Source of the DNA: Flavobacteriales bacterium
GTDB lineage: Bacteria; Bacteroidota; Bacteroidia; Flavobacteriales_F; PHOS-HE28
Assembly (NCBI GenBank): GCA_023957375.1
Contig: JAMLHB010000001.1
Location: 248,001 to 312,000 of the forward strand
Direction of reading: 5' to 3'
Length of the DNA: 64,000 nt
Part shown: piece by piece, positions 33,509-42,278 of the stretch
How the letters are laid out: each line of letters starts with the position of its first letter
Position numbering within the stretch: the first letter of the stretch is position 1
Notes under the pieces: generated by a model
Told to the model about the DNA's origin: nothing
The model's input: only the letters and a program-made list of their open reading frames with translations
Database searches by the model: none
Position numbers and translations under genes: made by a program

Positions 33509-34288
33509 TCAAGCCACTTTGCGCAACAGCTTCCGCTCAAAGTCATCACGGGCATCGAGTGATGCGATCATTTCGCCGCCCACATTGGAAAGGCGGGCCA
33601 GGTCGGGGCGCGGAATGGTGCCTTGGTCGGCGAAGATCAGGAGCGAGTCGAAGTCGGCATTGGCACGCTTCAGCCGCTCCAGCACAATGGTTGCCAGGCG
33701 GGCCTTGTCCTTGTTGGGCACGCCGAATACGAACAGCGGGGCATGCTTCCCCTCGATCCTATAGTCGATGGGATAGTCACGGGCATTATCCATCGCCTCG
33801 TACACGTAGTCTTCACTGATCTTTTCGGCAGCCACAATGCGCATCAGGTTCTCCCGCAGGTCTTCGTAGAACGTGGATTCCGCTCTTGCCCGGTTCAGGA
33901 AGGTGATGTCGTTGAGCTTGATCAGCGCGTGGGAGAGACGGAAGATGGCGGGTGCGAGGCTGTCCGGCTCGGCATCCACATAGAACTCGCCCTCATCCTC
34001 GGCGATCTTGCCCTCGGCCATGATCTGGTCGAAGAGCTTGCCCCGTGTGCCCTTGCGGAACTTGTCGGTATCGTTTTCATAGCTCAGGTGATTGAGCGTG
34101 TGCCCCATGTCGCTCACCCGCAAGAGTCCGCCCGGCAGTTGCTTCAGATACACCTGGTAAGGGTCGCCATCCGGGAAGGAGAAGGGTGTACGGATGATGG
34201 CCAGTTCCTTGTTTTTGGGCAATACCTGCACCTCGGAACACATCGCCTTGCAAAGCAACTCCTGTAGTTTGGGCAGGTCGGCGTTCAT
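33509..34288 (-). CDS. DUF1828-type protein
   Basis: A 259-residue protein with ATG 34288 overlapping the upstream stop (ATGA, 34285-34288). The N-terminal third has the DUF1828 hallmark: PFSFPDGDPYQVYLKQLPGG then VSDMGHTLNHLSYE (about residues 35-72). The C-terminal half ends in a conserved-looking VPNKDKARLATIVLERLK block that may match the DUF1829-type partner region. The function of this family is unknown; it occurs in mobile and defence loci, and two-gene coupling with the upstream ORF suggests a toxin-antitoxin or anti-phage pair. It is opposite in direction to hsdRMS and flanked on both sides by hsdS-tail repeats. Confidence 0.65.
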   Translation of the reverse strand: MNADLPKLQELLCKAMCSEVQVLPKNKELAIIRTPFSFPDGDPYQVYLKQLPGGLLRVSDMGHTLNHLSYENDTDKFRKGTRGKLFDQIMAEGKIAEDEGEFYVDAEPDSLAPAIFRLSHALIKLNDITFLNRARAESTFYEDLRENLMRIVAAEKISEDYVYEAMDNARDYPIDYRIEGKHAPLFVFGVPNKDKARLATIVLERLKRANADFDSLLIFADQGTIPRPDLARLSNVGGEMIASLDARDDFERKLLRKVA

Positions 34289-34776
34289 GTTACTGGGAAC
34301 AACGTAGGTTCATCCGGTTGTGTTGCAAGCCCCGAAATACGGCAGTCCGTCACCAAGCAATGCAGGGCACCGGCAAGAGTTCTGTAACGATCCGTTGTTG
34401 ATGCATGGCCTTCGGGCTTGAATCCAGCCTGAATATAACGCTCGGTGGTCCTGTGGATATGGCACTTGGCCTCCAACCATTCATTCTCGAGGCGGTTGAA
34501 GTGGTCCAAGTGCGGTCCGTTGTATCGGCAAAGCGTGAGTGTTTCACCGTTCGGGGCCAGCCAGCTTAGGCCACAGGAGAAGTCGTCCTCCATGCCTGGC
34601 CTGGTGTTTTGCCGGGTATAGACCTGGAAGGTGTGCTCCTTCCTATCATCTGCAAGCGCGTAGTTCCGCTGCAGTCGTCCTTCGATCCTACTGTCGCGTG
34701 CACCCGGGTTGGCAACCCGCTTGGGCAAACCCAGCAGGCGCTCAATTTCTGCATCGTTGATCGATTCAAAAGCCAT
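34285..34776 (-). CDS. Hypothetical protein coupled to the DUF1828-type gene
   Basis: A 163-residue protein from ATG 34776 (MAFESINDAEIERLLGLPKR). A further upstream ATG adds 14 residues of unlikely sequence. Visible features are an N-terminal helix with LLGLPKRVANPGARD, a central strand-rich region (KEHTFQVYTRQN, DDFSCGLSWLAPNG, LTLCRYNGPH) and several conserved-looking His residues (HLDHFN, KCHIHRTTERYIQAG). It may belong to one of the small protein families that accompany DUF1828 proteins, but I cannot name it with confidence. The 4-bp overlap shows it is translated with the next gene. Confidence 0.55.
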   Translation of the reverse strand: MAFESINDAEIERLLGLPKRVANPGARDSRIEGRLQRNYALADDRKEHTFQVYTRQNTRPGMEDDFSCGLSWLAPNGETLTLCRYNGPHLDHFNRLENEWLEAKCHIHRTTERYIQAGFKPEGHASTTDRYRTLAGALHCLVTDCRISGLATQPDEPTLFPVT

Positions 34777-34846
34777 TGCACGAACATACGGCAAGGGTGG
34801 GAACCGGTATTGGCACAACTACGCGGCTTGTTTATGACCAACGCTA

Positions 34847-35047
34847 CGGGATTGGCTGTTGCCATTGCTGATGAACGGGCAGGTGGTGGTGGGATCGGAA
34901 GATCAGAAGATCAGTCGATCAGATGCTTCCGCCGCAGCCTTGGCGAAGGAGGATGATGGGAATGCGGGTCCGCCTTCGCGCAGCGCTACGGCGGAGAACA
35001 TGGCGATGGCTGCGGAGGCGGTGGGGCGGTATGGGAAGAAGAAATGA
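34847..35047 (+). pseudogene. Detached hsdS 3' end (tail repeat, copy 3)
   Basis: From 34849 the sequence repeats hsdS positions 30948-30986 almost base for base (reading DWLLPLLMNGQVVV), followed by the Ala/Ser tail and a TGA at 35045-35047. There is no upstream TRD, so this is an orphan 3' end of a second hsdS or a scar of insertion. Its TGA overlaps the ATG of the following HipA-like gene as ATGA, suggesting that an ancestral hsdS was directly coupled to that gene before other modules were inserted. Confidence 0.78.
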
Positions 35048-35862
35048 ACCTGCCACTGCGCCATAGCATCACGGAGCTCGTTCGGGTGTGGGACACGAAC
35101 ATCAACCCGGTGCAGGTGATCGCCGATGATGTGAAGGACTATGTGGCCAAGCACAACCGCGGCCAGGCGCCTTGTACCCGCTTGCGGAACGAGGTGCTGG
35201 CGCATGCCTACGCGGGGATCTGGGGCTTGCCTGTGCTGGAGGCTGCGCTCCTGAAGGTGGACCCGCTGCATGTGGGGCGGCACCTATCCGGCACGTGCCA
35301 ACCCGCCTACTTCAAGCACACCTGTTTCGCAACGCGCTTCCGGAAGGACTCCACCGAGTTCAACCGGTTCCTGGACCAAGCTAACGCCTACGAGGGCAAG
35401 CGGTTCGTGAACCGGCAAGACCTGTTGAAGATCGCCCTCTTTGATATCTGGCTGGCCAACGATGACCGCACCGGCAACCACCCCAACCTGCTGGTAACGG
35501 CCGACGGCGAAGGGTTCACCATCCGGGTGATGGACCACGAAGGCATTTTTTACGGGAACAACCCGGAGCGGCCCTTGCCGCATTTGACCTTGGAAGACAG
35601 CATCTTGACCCATCCGGCCCTGCGGAACCTGCTGGGCCGGAACTTCAAAAGAAACACGAACCTGGTGCAGCAGGCCGTGGGGAACTTCTACCTTTGGGCC
35701 TCGGCTTGTGAACAACGCACCGATGAGATCCTTTCCCTGCTGCCCGCCGATTGGCGCATCGATGTAGCCACCTTCCGGCCGTTGGTGCAGCAACGGCTTT
35801 TTGCGCAGGACCGGCTCCGGGCCGTTGAACACCACTTTCACGAATTGCTGCAGCAATGCTGA
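35044..35862 (+). CDS. HipA-like Ser/Thr kinase family protein (pair 2)
   Basis: A 272-residue protein with start overlapping the orphan hsdS tail stop. LRNEVLAHAYAGIWGLPVLE (about residues 47-66) corresponds to the N-lobe helix of HipA_2-type kinases, LANDDRTGNHPNLLV (about residues 137-151) to the catalytic loop and VMDHEGIF (about residues 160-167) to the metal-binding segment. It is clearly different from the kinase at 32017; the DRHxxN loop there reads DRTGNHPN here. Together with the next gene it forms a second, same-strand kinase/DUF3037-like pair in the island. It is expected to phosphorylate a protein target; toxicity or immunity is inferred from context. Confidence 0.65.
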   Translation: MNLPLRHSITELVRVWDTNINPVQVIADDVKDYVAKHNRGQAPCTRLRNEVLAHAYAGIWGLPVLEAALLKVDPLHVGRHLSGTCQPAYFKHTCFATRFRKDSTEFNRFLDQANAYEGKRFVNRQDLLKIALFDIWLANDDRTGNHPNLLVTADGEGFTIRVMDHEGIFYGNNPERPLPHLTLEDSILTHPALRNLLGRNFKRNTNLVQQAVGNFYLWASACEQRTDEILSLLPADWRIDVATFRPLVQQRLFAQDRLRAVEHHFHELLQQC

Positions 35863-35896
35863 GCAGAACGCCAGCGCCGGGCCTCGGCGCCATGAG

Positions 35897-36748
35897 ATGA
35901 GCTTCTACTCCATCCTCTTTGCCGGTATCAACCCGGCCAGCGGCGACCAGCTCGCCGTAGGGCTCTTCATGCGCGGTGCGCAACAACTGCACTTCGCCTG
36001 GAGCAGGCACCGCACGGCCCTGATCAGGGAACTGATGGGCGCCGATGCGGAAAAGCTGCTGGTGCAGAACCTGAAGGCCCTGGAGCGCAAGGCCGCCGAA
36101 GAGGCCCTGCCGGAACAGCACGGAACCGCCATGCAGGTTGAAAGCCGCCACGCCGGCCATGAACTCAACGAACCCTACTTCCACTACCTGGCCAAGTACA
36201 GCACGAACCTGCTGACCATCGGGCCGGCAACGTCCATCACCTTGGAAGCAGGCGGGGAGCAATTCAAAGAGCTGTTCCGCCTGTTGGTGGACGACCGCTC
36301 CCCGGCTGTTGCCAGTAGCCGCGCACGGGATATCGACGAAACGAAATCACGGCTGAAGGAGCGCATTGCCGCCCGGGTGAACTGGGATGCCCGCATCACC
36401 CGCGAGGAGGTGCCCGGCCTGCTCTTTCCCTCGGTCCAACTGGATTTCGTGGGCCGGAACGGACAGGACGTGATCGGCGAGGTGGTGGATTTCGAGAAGC
36501 GCGAGTTCCACCTCGAGGCGGACATCAACAAACTGGCCAACGTGGCCTACGTGCTGCAACAGGCCGGCCGCTTAGGCAAAGCTTACGTGGTGGGCGACGA
36601 ACCGGATGCGGGGGAATACCCCCGCCAACATGAGGCATGGAAGGCCCTGAACGGGTCCACACAGCTGGAGCTGGTCCCCACCGATGAGATGGACCGCATT
36701 GTGGAGCACCTGAATGCGAAGAACGTGCAGCCGTGGAGGAGGAGCTAA
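35897..36748 (+). CDS. DUF3037-like protein, partner of HipA-like kinase (pair 2)
   Basis: A 283-residue protein from ATG 35897, 34 bp after the kinase gene. The opening SFYSILFAGINPASGDQLAV followed by GLFMR follows the DUF3037 pattern of a strand, a P-x(3)-D turn and a V-G-[VL] strand. The length is the same as that of the partner protein in pair 1 (283 residues), but sequence similarity is low. The C-terminal half is of mixed helix/strand character (PGLLFPSVQLDFVGRNGQDV, then VDFEKREFHLEADINKLAN) with no known active site. It is the last gene of the defence island; the gap after it (36749-36967) shows nothing recognisable. Confidence 0.52.
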   Translation: MSFYSILFAGINPASGDQLAVGLFMRGAQQLHFAWSRHRTALIRELMGADAEKLLVQNLKALERKAAEEALPEQHGTAMQVESRHAGHELNEPYFHYLAKYSTNLLTIGPATSITLEAGGEQFKELFRLLVDDRSPAVASSRARDIDETKSRLKERIAARVNWDARITREEVPGLLFPSVQLDFVGRNGQDVIGEVVDFEKREFHLEADINKLANVAYVLQQAGRLGKAYVVGDEPDAGEYPRQHEAWKALNGSTQLELVPTDEMDRIVEHLNAKNVQPWRRS

Positions 36749-36967
36749 GGCATCCTGCCTGGCCTGTCTTTTTCGGCTTCCTTGGTGCTGGCGTGGGCAC
36801 TGGGCCATCTTCAGATCATAAGAGAGTAGCCCGGATGGATTTCATGGGTCCCGGATGCGGCCGCGCATTGACGTGTGCAACTTGAGCGGTGGAACACATG
36901 GGACACCCACTGCCTGGCCGGTCACACGGATGGGGCGTGCATCTTGGTTATTCAACCCCCGACCAGT

Positions 36968-37513
36968 TCACTCTTCCAGGTCGCGCTGGATGATCTCGCC
37001 CATGCGTTTCCGAAAAGCGGGTACGGCGTCCCGTGTAACCGTGCACGCATCGTTCATTCGGGTCATCCGGTCAGGACGCAATTGCTCCGCATTGACATAA
37101 CCGTTCAGTTCGTACACATCGCGCATGCGCATTTCCGCATCTTGGACCTTGCCGACCAATTGGGCAAACTCCTTGTTGAACGCTTCATCGAAGTACTTCT
37201 CGCACTTGATCTTGGCTAGGGCCAGGGCATGAGCTACACGGCGCAAGCCGTCGATCACTTCACGCTTGGCTTCATCCGGTCCGGAGGTCGGCGGTTGCAG
37301 GCTTTTCCAAGCCAGGAACTGGGCTTGTTGCCATTCAGCCATGCAGTCGTCGGCGGCTTCCAAGGCCTTGAAGCGTGCGGTGTGCAGCAGGTCGTAGCGC
37401 TTCAGGTTGCGGGCGTAAAGTTTTCTGATGCGCTCCAATCGGACGGCGACCCAGGTGCCGAGTACTGCAATTACCGCCAATTGAGCGAGGGCGATCCAGT
37501 CGGCGGCTTGCAT
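36968..37513 (-). CDS. Hypothetical protein with one N-terminal membrane helix and helical cytoplasmic domain
   Basis: A 181-residue protein from ATG 37513, chosen because it directly precedes the single hydrophobic segment (WIALAQLAVIAVLGTWVAV, about residues 5-23). The upstream extension reads as non-coding. The remainder is charged and alpha-helical (RIRKLYARNLKRYDLLHTAR, later EVIDGLRRVAHALALAKIK), like many small membrane-anchored coiled proteins next to mobile islands. No domain is recognised. It converges with the island genes and lies divergent from guaB, with 191 bp between them. Confidence 0.55.
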   Translation of the reverse strand: MQAADWIALAQLAVIAVLGTWVAVRLERIRKLYARNLKRYDLLHTARFKALEAADDCMAEWQQAQFLAWKSLQPPTSGPDEAKREVIDGLRRVAHALALAKIKCEKYFDEAFNKEFAQLVGKVQDAEMRMRDVYELNGYVNAEQLRPDRMTRMNDACTVTRDAVPAFRKRMGEIIQRDLEE

Positions 37514-37659
37514 CGAATAGGCTTTTGGTGGCGCTGCTCCATGGCAATTCATGTGCCACCATGCCCTACGCCCCACGCATTTATGAATGGCCTGGCCATC
37601 ATGCGTGGCCAAAACCACATCCCAGGCGGGAGCGAGGCTGATCGCGACTGGGGTGGTAA

Positions 37660-39234
<1,575 letters not shown>

Positions 39235-39383
39235 TCAGCAATTTGCCAATTCGCCAAAGGCTGAAGTTGGTACGCCCGGCGCAGTTGTTCAACCCGTAAC
39301 GGAAGATGGAAGGGTTGTTCGTTGTTGGTTGTTAGGGTGTGGTTCGTAGGGCGTAGCTCACACCGCGCACTATCAGCTACGAA

Positions 39384-40169
39384 CTACATGCCGCTCACTC
39401 CCAATCCAAAAAGCGCGATATCGTACTTCACGGGGTCGGCGGGGTCGAAGCGGCGCAAGGCCAAGGTGAGTTCCTCCACGGCTTTCCAATCATCCTGCTT
39501 GCGGTGAAGCAAGCCCAGCTCACGTGCTATCCGGCCGGTATGCACGTCCAAGGGCACGCGCAGGACCGATGCGGGGATGCGCTTCCATAGGCCCAGGTCC
39601 ACCCCCCGGTCGGCTGGCCGCACCATCCACCGAAGGAACAAGTTGATGCGCTTGGCATTGCTGCCGTGCTGCGGGTTCGCCACGTGCTTTTCCGTGCGCT
39701 GTGCGTGCTTGGGCTCCAGCAGGCGCTGGCGGAACAAGCCGATCATTTCAGCCATCGGCGGCAATGGCGTATGGGGACGGGCTGGCAGAAAAGCCGCTTC
39801 AAGCCCGCCGTGGTGTTGGTACAGGTGGCGAAGTCCGAGGATGAAGGTGCGCAAGTCGCCGCCGTTGAAGGTGCGGTGCACAAAGGCATCCACGCGCTTC
39901 AGTTCACGTTCGTCGGCGTACATCACAAAGTCGAACGGCCTCCCGTCCATCAATTCCGCCATGCGCCAAGCGTTGGCAATGATGGCCTTGCGTTGGCCCC
40001 AGGCAATGGTGGCCGTCAGGAAGCCGATCGCTTCGGCATCCTGGCGCAGGGAGAAGGAACGCGGCACCTGGATCGGGTCGTCCACGAGGAATGCCGGGGT
40101 AGCATACCGGTGGTAGGCATCATCGAGCAATTCGCGCAACCCTGCGGCACGTGGCATTTCCCGCGTCAT
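39384..40169 (-). CDS. TIGR02757 / DUF2400 family protein
   Basis: A 261-residue protein from ATG 40169; ATG 40157 is a close alternative. The family pattern is visible: LDDAYHRYATPAFLVDDPIQ near residue 15, then IGFLTATIAWGQRKAIIANA near 48, GGLEAAF near 118, GSNAKRINLFLRWMVRPADR near 171 and VPLDVHTGRIARELGLL near 205. The helix-rich fold with a conserved V-D-x-H-x-x-R resembles HhH-GPD-like proteins, but no enzymatic role is established to my knowledge. It converges with guaB. A GTTCGTAG...CTACGAAC inverted repeat (39342-39349 and 39377-39384) overlaps its stop and may terminate transcription. Confidence 0.85.
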   Translation of the reverse strand: MTREMPRAAGLRELLDDAYHRYATPAFLVDDPIQVPRSFSLRQDAEAIGFLTATIAWGQRKAIIANAWRMAELMDGRPFDFVMYADERELKRVDAFVHRTFNGGDLRTFILGLRHLYQHHGGLEAAFLPARPHTPLPPMAEMIGLFRQRLLEPKHAQRTEKHVANPQHGSNAKRINLFLRWMVRPADRGVDLGLWKRIPASVLRVPLDVHTGRIARELGLLHRKQDDWKAVEELTLALRRFDPADPVKYDIALFGLGVSGM

Positions 40170-40249
40170 GGGCGAACTGGTGGCCTCACGGACCCGCTTC
40201 CACTGCAATGGCCAGCTTCATGCATTGCCCGGACGGGATGTCGGCCCGC

Positions 40250-40891
40250 TCACTTCCGGGGTGCGGCACCAGGCTCCGCTTTCGGCGATGGTGAGGCCAC
40301 GGGCGGCGCGGGGTTGGGGGATTCCCGTGTGCCATCCACTCCTTTTACGGCCTGGGGTTTCGGCCCCGGTGAAGGAGCCGTTTGCAGCACACGCGACTTC
40401 TTCACGCGTTTGGTGACCGGGCCTGGCTTCGGGAGGGGTTGGCCAGTTGCCGGTTTAGCCGCGCTGTGGTCGGATACGCCCTGGCTCCCGGTGTCTTTGC
40501 CCGGTGCCATTACCGGCGCATGGTTCAAGGTGTCCTGTTGGTACCACAAGCACGGAACCTGTACGTTCTCCACCTGCTCCCCAATGACGCCGCAACTCGT
40601 GGCCGTGCGCCCTTCCGCATCCATGACCGAAATGCACCCCGCGCCTACCTTGTCCAGTTCGTTGCGAAGAATGGTGTAGGGTGCCACGCCACCTTGCACG
40701 TGCCAGGTGGCACCACCTTCGGCACGCACCTCATGGCGCAGGATGTGGTTATTGGCACTGTTCGGGTCGAATTCGCCGCAGTAGTAATTGATCACCACGC
40801 GGTCCGTGGTGTGCACGACAACGCTGAAGTCGCCGCCTTCGATCATTGCCGGCATGCTCATCACAAGGAGGGAGTAGATCAGTGTGTGCAT
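40250..40891 (-). CDS. Secreted hypothetical protein with Pro/Lys-rich tail
   Basis: A 213-residue protein. Residues 1-14 (MHTLIYSLLVMSMP) act as a short signal-like segment. The central region has paired cysteines (YYCGEF, GAGCISV, TSCGVI, PCLWYQ), suggesting a small disulphide-bonded extracytoplasmic domain. From about residue 135 it becomes a low-complexity Pro/Lys/Ser tail (PLPKPGPVTKRVKK, SPSPKAEPGAAPRK). I do not recognise a family. TACATTTA at 40912-40919, one mismatch from the -7 box, lies 20 nt upstream. The same variant occurs before the large T9SS gene (47830-47837). Confidence 0.55.
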   Translation of the reverse strand: MHTLIYSLLVMSMPAMIEGGDFSVVVHTTDRVVINYYCGEFDPNSANNHILRHEVRAEGGATWHVQGGVAPYTILRNELDKVGAGCISVMDAEGRTATSCGVIGEQVENVQVPCLWYQQDTLNHAPVMAPGKDTGSQGVSDHSAAKPATGQPLPKPGPVTKRVKKSRVLQTAPSPGPKPQAVKGVDGTRESPNPAPPVASPSPKAEPGAAPRK

Positions 40892-41008
40892 GGCGCGGGG
40901 TATTTATAGGGTAAATGTACGATCCAAATGATGCACGTTTAAGTGCACAAGAACCATGCCTGTTTCCGTTCGGGGTAAACAAGCTCCGGAATAAACTGGA
41001 AGGCCCTC

Positions 41009-41478
41009 ATACCAATTAGCCATTCAATATCCACTGGCGTCCGGGACAACATCCCAACACCGGCTGCGACACCCTCCGGGGTCGGCGCGCACACGGGCCT
41101 GTTGGTCTATAAGCTTTGACCCCTCCGGGGTCAGGCCCCTTTGTTGACGCTGGGTTCTTGACCCCGGAGGGGTCGCAGCTTGTAACATTTGCCCACCACA
41201 TGGTATTCGACCCCGGAGGGTGTCGCAGCCGGTGTGCCTGACACGGGGAGCTGCGTTGCACGCCCCATCCATTTCCATACAGGGCAGGGCGCCCCGACCT
41301 ATGCCGTTGCTTATCCCGGACACCAATGATTCAATATCAGCCGATCTGCTTGCTCTTTTTCCACATGGCTTCTCCGTGCCATGCGTTCCGTAGGCACCGC
41401 TACGCAACGCCCGTTACGGATCGCCCTGCGAAAAATTAGCTGCGCATCTTTGGCCGGAATTGAATGTCTAATTGGTAT
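41009..41478. repeat. Inverted-repeat element, copy B (470 bp), with nested REP palindromes
   Basis: The left stem ATACCAATTAGCCATTCAAT (41009-41028) pairs with 41459-41478 at 19 of 20 positions. The core 41341-41457 matches copy A (15761-15877). A second, degenerate left end (ACACCAATGATTCAATATC, from 41320) lies inside, so a shorter unit of about 159 bp like copy A can be defined. Between the two left ends sit four REP-like palindromes: 41068-41083 and 41118-41132 in one orientation, then 41160-41174 and 41209-41224 in the other. The right stem begins at the last base of the TAA of the phosphatase gene. It fills the 40892-41477 gap, with no gene seen. Confidence 0.78.
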
Positions 41479-42278
41479 TAAGCGTCCTGGCGCTGCCAAT
41501 TGCGCTCGATCACTTCCAGCAATTCCTCGTGGATCGCGTTGTTGCTGGCCACGATCTCTTCGTCGAACACTGGATCCTTGGCAGGGTGGAAGCCACTGAC
41601 ACGTCCGCCGGCCTCGCGGACCAGGATGACGCCAGCGGCCACGTCCCAGCTGTTGAGCCCGTATTCGTAAAAGGCTTCGAAGCGTCCGCAGGCCACGTAG
41701 GCCAGGTCGGCGGCGGCACTGCCCAAGCGGCGGATGCCCCGGGTACGGTGCATCAGCTCGCGCAGCAGGTCCATGTATTCGCTCTCAAAGCCGAAGTCGT
41801 CGTATGGAAAGCCGGTGGCCAGGAGGCTGTCCTGCAATTGGTCCCTGGTGGATACGCTGATGGGGTTGCCATTGAGGGTGGCGCCGCCGCCCCGCCAAGC
41901 CGCAAAGCATTCGTCGCGCGTCACCTCCAGCACTACGCCCAGCAGAATTTCCTCCTTTTGCACCAAGGCCACACTGGTGCAATAGCTGGGCACGCCGTGC
42001 ACGAAATTGGTGGTGCCGTCCAAGGGGTCGATCACCCAATTCAGGCCCTGGGAGGGTTCGCCCGTGCCCTCCTCGGCGATGAAGCCGGCTTCCGGGAGCA
42101 ATTCACGCAGTCCTTCCACGAACCGCTGCTCAGCCTCCTTGTCCACGTAGCTCACTAAGTTGTTGAGGCTCTTGTTTTCCACCCGGTCATCGGTGAAGCG
42201 TTGGCTTTCCACGCGGATGAACGCCGCCACGTCCCTGCTCAGCAGGGCTACTTGTTCAGTGAGCTTTTTCAGGTCCAT
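41478..42278 (-). CDS. Inositol monophosphatase family protein
   Basis: A 266-residue Mg-dependent phosphatase. Metal ligands are visible at Glu70 (IAEEGTG) and in the signature DPLDGTTNF (residues 84-92: Asp84, Asp87), with the C-terminal WDVAAG motif near residue 206 supplying the third Asp. Substrates in bacteria include inositol-1-phosphate and other sugar or nucleotide phosphates (SuhB/CysQ group); the exact one cannot be told. It overlaps the 3' end of lgt by 23 bp (42256-42278) and is probably co-transcribed with it. Its TAA is the first part of the TAATACC end of the following inverted-repeat element. Confidence 0.88.
   Translation of the reverse strand: MDLKKLTEQVALLSRDVAAFIRVESQRFTDDRVENKSLNNLVSYVDKEAEQRFVEGLRELLPEAGFIAEEGTGEPSQGLNWVIDPLDGTTNFVHGVPSYCTSVALVQKEEILLGVVLEVTRDECFAAWRGGGATLNGNPISVSTRDQLQDSLLATGFPYDDFGFESEYMDLLRELMHRTRGIRRLGSAAADLAYVACGRFEAFYEYGLNSWDVAAGVILVREAGGRVSGFHPAKDPVFDEEIVASNNAIHEELLEVIERNWQRQDA

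Noticed and set aside
39342-39384. GTTCGTAG/CTACGAAC inverted repeat between guaB and the TIGR02757 gene
   Set aside because: Only 8 bp with a 27-nt loop and no T tract. It may aid termination but is too weak for its own entry.
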